Shown one piece after another: positions 1-6,113 of a DNA stretch of 6,113 nt (positions within the stretch are counted from its first letter, which is position 1; every line of letters begins with the position of its first letter). The stretch covers positions 1 to 6,113 of the forward strand of contig DPSI01000002.1 of the NCBI GenBank assembly GCA_003527165.1. The letters run 5' to 3'. The DNA is from Pseudomonas sp. Its GTDB lineage: Bacteria; Pseudomonadota; Gammaproteobacteria; Pseudomonadales; Pseudomonadaceae. Position numbers and translations under genes: made by a program. The notes below the pieces were generated by a model. That model did no database searches, was not told where the DNA came from, and saw only the letters and a program-made list of their open reading frames with translations.

Positions 1-836
1 TCAGCAAGGTCGATACACATCAGGGGCACGGGCGAACCTGGCATCGTGTTCAACTGATCGACAACCTGCCGGCCGTACATATCAATGAATTCATCCTCGA
101 CGAGCAAGGCTTTGTCGGCTGGATCAAGGGCATCAAGGCCGACGAGTTGCTGCTGCTTGATATGCATCAGGAGCCACTGCTGCATCAGGAAGCCTGGGGA
201 CTGCGCCCGCGGGATATCCACCAGGCCCTGGCGTTGTTCGCCTTGCTCGATCCCGACATTCATCTGGTCAATCTTTCGGGAGCCGCAGGCTCCGGCAAGA
301 CCATCCTGGCGCTGGCGGCGGCAATCGAGCAGACCGTGGTCAGCAAGCGTTACCGCCGAATCATCGCGACGCGCAGCGTGCAAGGGCTGGATGAGGACAT
401 TGGCTTCCTGCCTGGCACCGAAGCGGAAAAGATGGAACCCTGGCTCGGCGCGATCACCGATAACCTCGAAGCGCTACACATGGATGACGAGAGCACCCAC
501 GGCAGCGTGGACTACATCCTGCAAAAGGTGCCGTTGCAGTTCAAATCGCTCAATTACATACGTGGGCGCAGCTTTCAGCAGAGCCTGATCCTGATCGACG
601 AATGCCAGAATCTCACGCCGCACCAGATGAAAACCATCATCACCCGGGCCGGTAGTGGATCGAAAGTCGTTTGTCTGGGTAATTTGGCGCAGATCGATAC
701 GCCCTATCTGTCGGCCACCAGCTCGGGGCTGACCTACCTCACCGAGCGTTTCAAGGACTTTCCGCACGGCATGCACATCACCTTGCAAGGCGTCCCCCGT
801 TCGATACTGGCGGAGTATGCCGAGGCTCACATGTAG
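1..836 (+). CDS. PhoH-family ATPase, PIN-PhoH type, 5' end missing
   Basis: The frame is open from base 3 to the TAG at 834-836, giving 277 visible residues. Seen: a Walker A loop GAAGSGKT (visible residues 93-100), a Walker B segment [10 protein letters not shown] (195-204), and the family motif [13 protein letters not shown] (225-237), followed by a late arginine in [11 protein letters not shown]. These define the PhoH P-loop ATPase/helicase-like domain. Family knowledge: proteins with this version of the motifs and the preceding segment of about 90 residues are usually some 450-470 residues long and carry an N-terminal PIN ribonuclease domain, coupling RNA cleavage to ATP-driven unwinding. 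That N-terminal half would lie left of the window, so its presence is inferred. The protein should be cytosolic. It lies 92 bp upstream of moaC on the same strand; inverted repeats in the gap make read-through uncertain. The internal TTG at 147 is not a real start, because coding similarity to the family continues upstream of it. Confidence 0.9.
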   Translation, partial: SKVDTHQGHGRTWHRVQLIDNLPAVHINEFILDEQGFVGWIKGIKADELLLLDMHQEPLLHQEAWGLRPRDIHQALALFALLDPDIHLVNLSGAAGSGKTILALAAAIEQTVVSKRYRRIIATRSVQGLDEDIGFLPGTEAEKMEPWLGAITDNLEALHMDDESTHGSVDYILQKVPLQFKSLNYIRGRSFQQSLILIDECQNLTPHQMKTIITRAGSGSKVVCLGNLAQIDTPYLSATSSGLTYLTERFKDFPHGMHITLQGVPRSILAEYAEAHM

Positions 837-844
837 CCGCTAAC

Positions 845-867
845 GCCCACCGAGGAGGACGGTGGGC
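845..867 (+). repeat. Inverted repeat after the PhoH gene
   Basis: GCCCACCG at 845-852 pairs perfectly with CGGTGGGC at 860-867, giving an 8-bp stem and a 7-nt AGGAGGA loop. It begins 8 bases after the PhoH stop codon. No T-run follows on either strand, so it is not a standard intrinsic terminator. It could protect the 3' end of the PhoH message or weakly slow transcription. Only the dyad itself is certain. Confidence 0.5.
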
Positions 868-873
868 GGGGTG

Positions 874-909
874 CGATGCGGCATATTGTGTATACAATGC
901 GCCGCATCG
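874..909 (+). promoter_or_regulatory. 36-bp palindrome upstream of moaC, possible operator or leader hairpin
   Basis: Arms of 16 bases (874-889 and 894-909) flank a GTAT centre. The outer 9 bp (CGATGCGGC with GCCGCATCG) and inner 5 bp (ATTGT with ACAAT) pair perfectly, with two symmetric non-matching positions between them (one A/C, one T/G). The core also contains the self-complementary octamer TGTATACA (889-896). It overlaps TACAAT (893-898), a 5-of-6 match to a sigma-70 -10 box, although I see no good -35. It ends 6 bases before the moaC Shine-Dalgarno and would not mask it. The symmetry fits a dimeric repressor site, and TGTATACA-like cores resemble GntR-type operators, but no regulator is identified. 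An RNA hairpin is the alternative. Confidence 0.45.
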
Positions 910-928
910 ATATTCGGAGTCGCCTGTT

Positions 929-1399
929 ATGCTTACTCACCTCGATTACCAAGGTCGGGCCAGTATGGTCGACGTCACCGCAAAGGCCGTTACGGCACGT
1001 GAAGCGGTGGCGGAGGCCAAGGTCCGCATGCGTCCCGAAACGCTGACGATGATCCAGCAGGGCGGACATCCCAAGGGCGACGTCTTCGCGGTCGCCCGTA
1101 TCGCCGGCATCCAGGCGGCGAAGAAGACCCATGAACTGATTCCACTCTGCCACCCGTTGCTGCTGACCAGCATCAAAGTTGAGTTGCAACCGGAAGGCGA
1201 CGACTGCGTGCGGATCGAGGCGCGCTGCAAGCTGGCTGGCCAGACCGGTGTGGAAATGGAAGCGCTGACGGCCGCGAGTGTCGCTGCGCTGACGATCTAC
1301 GACATGTGCAAGGCCGTCGATAAGGGCATGATCGTGGAGAGTGTTCGGCTGCTGGAAAAGCTGGGCGGGAAAAGCGGCCATTGGCAGGTGCCAGCATGA
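929..1399 (+). CDS. moaC: MoaC, cyclic pyranopterin monophosphate synthase
   Basis: The 156-residue product matches the usual family length of about 160. MoaC converts 3',8-cyclo-7,8-dihydro-GTP, made by MoaA, into cyclic pyranopterin monophosphate, the first stable intermediate of molybdenum cofactor synthesis, in the cytosol. Seen: MVDVTAK near the N-terminus (13-19), GGHPKGDVF (45-53), the hallmark [11 protein letters not shown] (67-77), and [28 protein letters not shown] (107-134, shown as key residues E109, E111, D125, K128). K49, H75, D125 and K128 correspond to the catalytic residues described for E. coli MoaC, so the enzyme should be active. The ATG is preceded by GGAG (916-919) at 9-nt spacing. 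Its stop overlaps the moaD start as ATGA. No moaA lies in the window. Confidence 0.97.
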   Translation: MLTHLDYQGRASMVDVTAKAVTAREAVAEAKVRMRPETLTMIQQGGHPKGDVFAVARIAGIQAAKKTHELIPLCHPLLLTSIKVELQPEGDDCVRIEARCKLAGQTGVEMEALTAASVAALTIYDMCKAVDKGMIVESVRLLEKLGGKSGHWQVPA

Positions 1400-1644
1400 T
1401 CCAGGTGCAATATTTCGCGCGCTATCGCGAGACCCTTGGGCTGGATACTGAGCAGTTGGAGTGGGATTCGTCACTTCGGCAGGTCGACGATCTCCGATTG
1501 CGGCTGCTGGCGCGTGGCAACGAATGGGCGATATTAGGCGAACAGAACCTGATGTGCGCGCGTAATCAGGAGCTCTGCGGTCTCGACGAACCGCTGGGCG
1601 ACGGCGATGAAGTGGCCTTCTTTCCCACCGTGACCGGAGGTTGA
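1396..1644 (+). CDS. moaD: MoaD, small (sulfur-carrier) subunit of molybdopterin synthase
   Basis: The 82-residue product has the beta-grasp, ubiquitin-like pattern of the family (E. coli MoaD is 81). It starts [12 protein letters not shown], contains ARNQEL (55-60) and [10 protein letters not shown] (67-76), and ends in the required diglycine TVTGG. In the family the terminal glycine is adenylated by MoeB and converted to a thiocarboxylate that donates sulfur to the dithiolene of molybdopterin while its tail sits in the MoaE active site. The ATG at 1396 overlaps the moaC stop (ATGA), which indicates translational coupling; AGG at 1386-1388 is a modest ribosome binding site 7 nt upstream. An in-frame TTG at 1381 would add only MAGAS from within moaC and is not preferred. 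The usual FFPP before the tail reads FFPT here, a minor change. Confidence 0.95.
   Translation: MIQVQYFARYRETLGLDTEQLEWDSSLRQVDDLRLRLLARGNEWAILGEQNLMCARNQELCGLDEPLGDGDEVAFFPTVTGG
1636..1640 (+). promoter_or_regulatory. moaE ribosome binding site inside the moaD diglycine codons
   Basis: GGAGG lies 6 nt before the moaE ATG at 1647. The same bases are most of the final GGA GGT codons of moaD, which encode the essential Gly-Gly tail. This site decides the moaE start: the alternative TTG at 1641 directly abuts GGAGG and leaves no spacer. Confidence 0.85.
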
Positions 1645-1646
1645 TC

Positions 1647-2102
1647 ATGAGCGTGCGTGTACAGCAGGCCCCGTTCGATCCAGGCGTTGAGCTCAATGCG
1701 CTGCACGCCTCCCATCTCGGCATCGGCGCGGTAACCGGCTTTGTCGGCTACGTTCGCGATTTCAACGATGGGCAGGATGTCGCTGGGATGTTTCTCGAGC
1801 ACGCGCCGGGAATGACGGAGAAGGCGTTGCTGAACATCGTTGAGGAAGCCAATGCACGTTGGCCCTTGCTCAAACTGGAGATTCTGCACCGGGTCGGACG
1901 GCTCGAACCGGGTGAACCGATCGTCTTCGTCGGCGCAGCCAGCGCTCACCGCGAGGCGGCGTTCGATGGCTGCCGGTTCGTCATGGATTATCTGAAAACC
2001 CGGGCGCCGTTCTGGAAGAAGGAAGACACCCCGTCTGGCCCGCGTTGGGTCGAAGGCCGCTGTAGCGACCAGGCAGCAGCGGAGCGATGGAAGCAGCGAT
2101 AG
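1647..2102 (+). CDS. moaE: MoaE, large catalytic subunit of molybdopterin synthase
   Basis: The 151-residue product matches the family length (E. coli MoaE is 150). MoaE dimerises and, with two MoaD, converts cyclic pyranopterin monophosphate to molybdopterin by adding two dithiolene sulfurs. Seen: GFVGYVRDFN (31-40), LEHAPGMTEKA (50-60), HRVGRLEPGE (81-90), SAHREAAFDGC (99-109) and MDYLKTRAPFWKKE (113-126). R37, H101, R102, K117 and K124 line up with the substrate-binding and catalytic residues of the E. coli enzyme at an offset of two, so activity is expected. It is the last gene of the + strand cluster and is followed after 4 bp by the stop of a convergent small gene, with no terminator between them. 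The ATG at 1647 is preferred because of the GGAGG 6 nt upstream. Confidence 0.97.
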   Translation: MSVRVQQAPFDPGVELNALHASHLGIGAVTGFVGYVRDFNDGQDVAGMFLEHAPGMTEKALLNIVEEANARWPLLKLEILHRVGRLEPGEPIVFVGAASAHREAAFDGCRFVMDYLKTRAPFWKKEDTPSGPRWVEGRCSDQAAAERWKQR

Positions 2103-2106
2103 GTAT

Positions 2107-2271
2107 TCAACCAAAGGTGATCTGTAGCTTGTAGAGCAGGGCGGAAATCATCGCCAGTATGCCCAGCCCAAGCAGCGCGGGGCCCCATCGTTGTTCCCGG
2201 AAATTGAAGCCGGTCCCCATCAGCACAAAGCTCGCGATGATCAGCAGCACCATTAAATTGAGGTGATCCAT
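2107..2271 (-). CDS. Small two-helix membrane protein of unknown function (54 residues)
   Basis: This short frame starts with ATG (2271-2269) and ends with TGA (2109-2107). A clear GGGAG (2283-2279) sits 7 nt before the ATG. The product begins MDHLNLMVLLIIASFVLMG. It has two hydrophobic stretches, about residues 5-22 and 31-47, joined by a short polar turn FNFREQRWG (22-30), and ends YKLQITFG. It is therefore predicted to be an inner-membrane hairpin. I do not recognise a named family. The ribosome binding site, the intact membrane pattern and the lack of any competing gene argue that it is real. It converges on moaE with a 4-bp gap and is separated from the upstream rhlB by a strong terminator, so it probably has its own promoter, which I could not place. 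Confidence 0.7.
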   Translation of the reverse strand: MDHLNLMVLLIIASFVLMGTGFNFREQRWGPALLGLGILAMISALLYKLQITFG

Positions 2272-2366
2272 GAAACGGCTCCCGTTGCGGTGTTTTATTT
2301 CACTCTAGGCGCTTTCGTGGATCAATGACGACCTGGGTCACCGGAACGGCTTCGGATGCTGACAAT

Positions 2367-2400
2367 AAAAAAGGCGAAGCCATCTACGGCTTCGCCTTTT
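2367..2400 (-). terminator. Intrinsic terminator after rhlB, possibly bidirectional
   Basis: A 13-bp perfect stem (2369-2381 with 2388-2400) encloses a 6-nt loop. Read on the - strand, the GC-rich core GGCGAAGCC is followed by six T residues (2372-2367), a textbook rho-independent signal 15-20 bases beyond the rhlB stop. On the + strand the arm ends in four T (2397-2400), so it may also stop transcripts reading through from moaE. Confidence 0.92.
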
Positions 2401-2414
2401 GGGGACGTTGGCAC

Positions 2415-3836
2415 TTAGCGCTGCTTGGGTGGGATTGGTGTCAGCAGCTCGGCGGGAGGCATTTCGCAACTGATCTTGCGACCCAGCAACGTTTCGATCG
2501 CAGGCAAGGCAAAGGCGTCATCCTCGCCGGCGAAGCTGATTGAGGTACCTGTGGCGCCGGCCCGGCCGGTACGGCCTATGCGATGCACGTAATCATCAGG
2601 TACTTCCGGCAGCGTGAAATTGATCACGTGGCTGATTCCGTCGACATGAATGCCGCGGCCCGCGACATCGGTCGCGACCATGACGCGAATCTTACCCTCG
2701 CGGAAGCCTTCCAGCGCTCGGATACGCTTGTGTTGGGGCACGTCACCTGACATCTGGACGGCGCTGATGCCATCGCGGGTAAGGCGTTCCTCGATACGGC
2801 GAACCTCGTCTTTGCGGTTGGCAAATACCATCACGCGAGTCCAGTCGTTCTGCGTGATCAGGTTGTAGAGCAGCTTGTATTTGTCGCTGCCTGCTACGGC
2901 ATAGACGTGCTGCTCGACGGTGTCGCTGGCTACGTGTTCCGCTTCGATTTCGACGATCGCCGGGTCCGTGGTCCACTGCTTGGCCAGGTTCATCACGTCT
3001 TCGGTGAAGGTGGCGGAAAACAGCAACGTCTGGCGTTCGCTCTTCGGTGGGGTCTGGCGGATGATCTGGCGAACCTGCGGAATGAAGCCCATGTCGAGCA
3101 TGCGGTCGGCTTCGTCGAGGACCAGCACCTCGACCATGTCCAGGTGCACTTCGCCACGCTGATTGAAATCCAGCAGCCGCCCCGGCGTGGCTACGAGAAT
3201 GTCGCAATAGCGGCTTTCCAGTGCCTTGAGCTGCTTGTCGAAGTCCATGCCACCGACGAAGCTCATCACGTTCAACCCGGTGTACTTGGTCAGGCTCAAC
3301 GCGTCGTTGGCAATCTGCACCACCAGTTCCCGGGTCGGGGCGATGATCAGTGCACGGGGCTCGCCCATGTAGCGGTCGCTGGGCGGTGGGGTCTGCAGCA
3401 ACTGCGTGATGGTGGAAATCAGAAAGGCGGCGGTTTTGCCGGTGCCGGTCTGGGCGCGCCCGATCGCATCGCGACCTTTGAGGGTGAACCCCAGAACCTG
3501 GGCCTGGATCGGCGTGCAGTAGGGAAAGCCCAGGTCGTGAATGGCGTGCATCAGCTCCGGGGCAAGGTTGAAGTCATGGAAGCGGGTCTTGCCTTCGGCA
3601 GGCTCGACCTGGAAATCTTCAAGCTTCCAGGCCGGTGCGGGTGGTGCGGCGGGTTTGCGTGAACGCTCCCGGCGGGGCTTTGTTGCCTCTGCAGGCGCGC
3701 CGGCCGGTTGCGTGGCTGGCGCTTCAGGGTGCGCAGGGCGAGAGGGGTCGACATGCTTCGAGGTGTTGCTGGTGGGCTGGGCGGCAGGTTGCTCTGCCGG
3801 GCCTTTGCCGAAGATTTTCTTGAGTGCTTTGAGCAC
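2415..3836 (-). CDS. rhlB: RhlB-type ATP-dependent DEAD-box RNA helicase
   Basis: The 473-residue product has the complete DEAD-box core. Seen from the GTG start: Q-motif region (about 86-112), motif I AQTGTGKT (128-135), Ia PTREL (167-171), Ib TPGR (217-220), II DEAD (241-244), III SAT (274-276), V ATDVAGRG (388-395) and [10 protein letters not shown] (418-425). Family role: cytosolic ATP-driven unwinding of RNA, often within the RNase E degradosome. The RhlB assignment rests on the core sequence and on the N-terminus [11 protein letters not shown] followed by a Pro/Ala-rich segment (about 12-70) with a basic patch RRERSRK, which I associate with pseudomonad RhlB; other RhlE/SrmB-like helicases are less likely. 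The frame is open up to a TTG at 3881, but no ribosome binding site precedes it, and the GTG at 3836 puts LKALKKIFG at the N-terminus. A strong terminator follows. Confidence 0.92.
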   Translation of the reverse strand: MLKALKKIFGKGPAEQPAAQPTSNTSKHVDPSRPAHPEAPATQPAGAPAEATKPRRERSRKPAAPPAPAWKLEDFQVEPAEGKTRFHDFNLAPELMHAIHDLGFPYCTPIQAQVLGFTLKGRDAIGRAQTGTGKTAAFLISTITQLLQTPPPSDRYMGEPRALIIAPTRELVVQIANDALSLTKYTGLNVMSFVGGMDFDKQLKALESRYCDILVATPGRLLDFNQRGEVHLDMVEVLVLDEADRMLDMGFIPQVRQIIRQTPPKSERQTLLFSATFTEDVMNLAKQWTTDPAIVEIEAEHVASDTVEQHVYAVAGSDKYKLLYNLITQNDWTRVMVFANRKDEVRRIEERLTRDGISAVQMSGDVPQHKRIRALEGFREGKIRVMVATDVAGRGIHVDGISHVINFTLPEVPDDYVHRIGRTGRAGATGTSISFAGEDDAFALPAIETLLGRKISCEMPPAELLTPIPPKQR

Positions 3837-3849
3837 GGTTTCGTCTCTG

Positions 3850-3877
3850 TCTATAAAGGTTCGCCCGCCAGTGTAAT
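3850..3877 (-). promoter_or_regulatory. Candidate sigma-70 promoter for rhlB
   Basis: Reading leftward, ATTACA (3877-3872, 4 of 6 to TTGACA) and TATAGA (3855-3850, 4 of 6 to TATAAT) are separated by 16 bases. Initiation near 3843 would leave a leader of only about 7 nt before the GTG at 3836, which is short for a message with a weak Shine-Dalgarno. If real, it would exclude the upstream TTG start at 3881. Weak evidence. Confidence 0.25.
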
Positions 3878-3957
3878 GCAAGAAGCAGATGCGGCGAAGA
3901 CTTGCTCGGAGCCGGCGTCGCAGTTGCCCGGGGCCTGGCTACCGATGTTGTGTCCGC

Positions 3958-4893
3958 TCAGCTGCACACGCGGTTTCGCCCTTGCGCCTTGGCCTGATAA
4001 AGCGCCTGGTCGGCGATGTGAATCAGGGATTTCAGATCGTCCTTTGGCTGCATCGGCGCGACGCCAATGGAAATCGTCACGCCAGGCAGAACACCTATCG
4101 GCGAACGGAACGAGGTTATCGCTTCTAGGCTCTGACGCAGGCGCTCGCCGACATTGCGCGCATCGTCCAACGCCATGTCGGGAAGCAGGATCACGAATTC
4201 CTCACCGCCATAGCGCACCAGGCTGTCCGCCGGGCGGAGCAGCTTTCCCAGGGTATCGACAACCAGGCAAAGCGCATGATCACCCGCCAGATGGCCGTGC
4301 CTGTCGTTGTACTCCTTGAATCGGTCGACATCGAGCATGAGGACCGAGAGGGGCTGGCCATTGAAAGCGCAGCGGGTGCTCTCGCGGTTATAGATATGCT
4401 CCAGCCATCGCCGATTGAAGGAACCGGTGAGGGTGTCGACATTGGCGTTCTGCTCGCTATTGATGATCAGCCGGTCACTCAGGCGAACTCGTTGGCAGAG
4501 CAACTCGGCAAGGTTCTGCATCAGCTTGGGCGAACGGGTGAGCAACGGCATCGAGCGTCGATGCAGCCGCAGCAGCACCGAAGGCTCGAGCGCAACGACA
4601 TAAGCCGACGGCGGCAGGTTATCCATGAAACTGATCTCGCCCGCGCAATCGCCTGGCCCGATGGTGCGTACCGGCTGGCTATCGAGCGAGTCGAGGTGAA
4701 CGGCGAGCTCGCCGTCGATCACAAGATAGAGGTAATGACTGTGTTCAAGAGGCGATAGCAGGATCTCGCCGGCCCCGATCAGGCATGGCTCGAAGACCTC
4801 CTGCAGCAGGCGCAGGCAGGGCTCGTCGACATGGTCGAGCAGGCGCGCCTGCCTAAGATGCTGTATCTCGGTTCGCCATTTAGCAAGCTTCAT
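3958..4893 (-). CDS. Diguanylate cyclase with N-terminal cyclic-nucleotide-binding-like domain
   Basis: The 311-residue product joins a CAP-like sensory domain (about 27-125), a helical linker and a GGDEF domain (about 150-311). The GGDEF half looks active: LMLDVDRFKEYND carries metal and substrate residues (D188, N196), the signature is GGEEF (229-233), and an inhibitory-site RPAD (220-223) lies exactly five residues upstream, implying feedback by c-di-GMP. The predicted reaction is two GTP to c-di-GMP. No membrane segment is seen, so it is probably cytosolic. In the sensory domain the phosphate-binding cassette reads GEISFMDNLPPSAYV; the arginine that contacts the cyclic phosphate in CRP is proline here (P95), so cAMP binding is doubtful. 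The frame is open to a GTG at 4950, 19 codons earlier. Neither start has a clear Shine-Dalgarno; I prefer the ATG. It lies 121 bp upstream of rhlB, same strand. Confidence 0.92.
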   Translation of the reverse strand: MKLAKWRTEIQHLRQARLLDHVDEPCLRLLQEVFEPCLIGAGEILLSPLEHSHYLYLVIDGELAVHLDSLDSQPVRTIGPGDCAGEISFMDNLPPSAYVVALEPSVLLRLHRRSMPLLTRSPKLMQNLAELLCQRVRLSDRLIINSEQNANVDTLTGSFNRRWLEHIYNRESTRCAFNGQPLSVLMLDVDRFKEYNDRHGHLAGDHALCLVVDTLGKLLRPADSLVRYGGEEFVILLPDMALDDARNVGERLRQSLEAITSFRSPIGVLPGVTISIGVAPMQPKDDLKSLIHIADQALYQAKAQGRNRVCS

Positions 4894-4950
4894 GACTGCA
4901 ACATCCAGTCGGAGGACATCTTTGTCATGACTATCGCTAGGCCCCGTCAC

Positions 4951-5100
4951 TGCTAGCTGGGTCGGCTTCTTCTGGCCGCGATGAGCGCTACAACAGCAGG
5001 CGCATCGAGTTAATTTCCACCCATCTAAAGCGTAGCCTTAATTGGCCGGTTGGGCAGGCGCGACGTCACAATTTTTGTCCGATAACGCGCTCGTGGAGAG
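4951..5100. other. Intergenic stretch between carboxylesterase and cyclase genes
   Basis: About 150-207 bp lie between the esterase stop and the cyclase start, depending on the start chosen. I see no convincing open frame, no hairpin with a T-run and no c-di-GMP riboswitch pattern. The part around 5025-5080 is locally AT-richer (for example CAATTTTTG) and would be the natural place for a leftward cyclase promoter, but I could not assign -35 and -10 boxes. Confidence 0.5.
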
Positions 5101-5983
<883 letters not shown>

Positions 5984-6095
5984 TCAAACGGCGGCTAGAC
6001 TCAGGTCAGGTTCTTCTGCCGTTCCGGTCGAGGTGTCGACTGGCAGGCTGCGATGCAGGTGGAAGGCCCCGACCCCGCAGAATAAAAGCAAACTG
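5984..6095 (-). CDS. Possible C-terminal end of an unidentified membrane protein, 5' end missing
   Basis: Read leftward from the last genuine base, one frame gives about 36 residues ending in TGA (5986-5984). It starts SLLLFCGVGAFHLHRSLP, a hydrophobic stretch running into a short polar tail that ends DLSLAAV. About two thirds of its codons end in G or C, in keeping with coding DNA here. This would fit the last membrane segment and tail of a protein whose body lies to the right. The family cannot be recognised from so little, and the opposite strand is also open, so the call is tentative. Confidence 0.3.
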
Positions 6096-6113
6096 AGATC
6101 GGAAGAGCGGTTC
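6096..6113 (+). other. Illumina sequencing adapter remnant
   Basis: The last 18 bases, AGATCGGAAGAGCGGTTC, match the start of the standard Illumina paired-end adapter read-through sequence. They sit exactly at the end of the window. This is library sequence left in an assembly, not genomic DNA; the true contig ends at about 6095. Matching depends on my recall of the adapter sequence, but an 18-base match at a contig end is very unlikely by chance. Confidence 0.96.

Noticed and set aside
845..867. Intrinsic terminator for the PhoH gene
   Set aside because: The stem is good but no T-run follows on either strand, so I kept it only as an inverted repeat.
837..928. Molybdenum cofactor riboswitch upstream of moaC
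   Set aside because: The gap is only 92 bp and shows two simple hairpins, not the larger multi-helix fold expected, and these riboswitches usually precede moaA or transport genes.
827..1723. Long - strand open frame (298 codons) across moaC and moaD
   Set aside because: It is antisense to two clear Moa genes, has an Arg/His/Pro-rich composition and no recognisable domain; it is a shadow of high-GC coding DNA.
2907..3662. + strand open frame of 251 codons inside rhlB
   Set aside because: It is antisense to the conserved DEAD-box motifs and has no ribosome binding site or domain of its own.
3837..3881. TTG start of rhlB at 3881 adding [15 protein letters not shown]
   Set aside because: No ribosome binding site precedes it and the extension does not look like family sequence; a promoter-like element overlaps it.
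4894..4950. GTG start of the diguanylate cyclase at 4950
   Set aside because: It remains possible, but it has no Shine-Dalgarno, its 19 extra residues look non-domain-like and their codons lack the usual G/C third positions.
4951..5100. c-di-GMP riboswitch or small RNA in the leader of the cyclase
   Set aside because: I could not find the conserved core or supported stems; nothing beyond local AT-richness was seen.

Overview
The window looks like chromosomal housekeeping DNA from a high-GC gammaproteobacterium, most likely Pseudomonas or the related Stutzerimonas. The basis is the gene content: a moaC-moaD-moaE cluster next to a PIN/PhoH-type ATPase gene, an RhlB-type DEAD-box helicase with a Pro/Ala-rich N-terminus, and a 218-residue carboxylesterase whose triad positions (S114, D168, H199) match the P. 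fluorescens esterase II family. The genus is my inference; no search was run.

Left part, + strand (1-2102): the 3' part of a PhoH-family ATPase gene is cut by the left edge. A 92-bp gap follows, holding two consecutive inverted repeats, and then moaC, moaD and moaE. The moa genes are tightly coupled: moaC and moaD overlap by ATGA, and the moaE ribosome binding site lies inside the last two glycine codons of moaD. MoaC makes cyclic pyranopterin monophosphate (with MoaA, not in this window). MoaD and MoaE then form molybdopterin synthase, which turns it into molybdopterin.

Middle and right part, - strand (2107-5757): four genes point leftward. In order of transcription from right to left they are a carboxylesterase, a cyclic-nucleotide-binding-like/GGDEF diguanylate cyclase, rhlB, and a 54-residue two-helix membrane protein that converges on moaE with a 4-bp gap. 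A strong intrinsic terminator (2367-2400) sits just past rhlB and separates it from the small membrane gene. Spacings of 120-210 bp between the esterase, cyclase and rhlB genes suggest separate transcription units.

Right end (5758-6113): this stretch is mostly noncoding. It may include the last 36 codons of a - strand membrane protein. The final 18 bases match the start of a standard Illumina adapter, so the true sequence ends at about 6095 and the window is the end of a short-read contig.

I did not find a convincing new multi-gene system. The observations most worth checking are the palindrome before moaC, the altered cyclic-nucleotide pocket in the cyclase, the small convergent membrane gene and the adapter tail.
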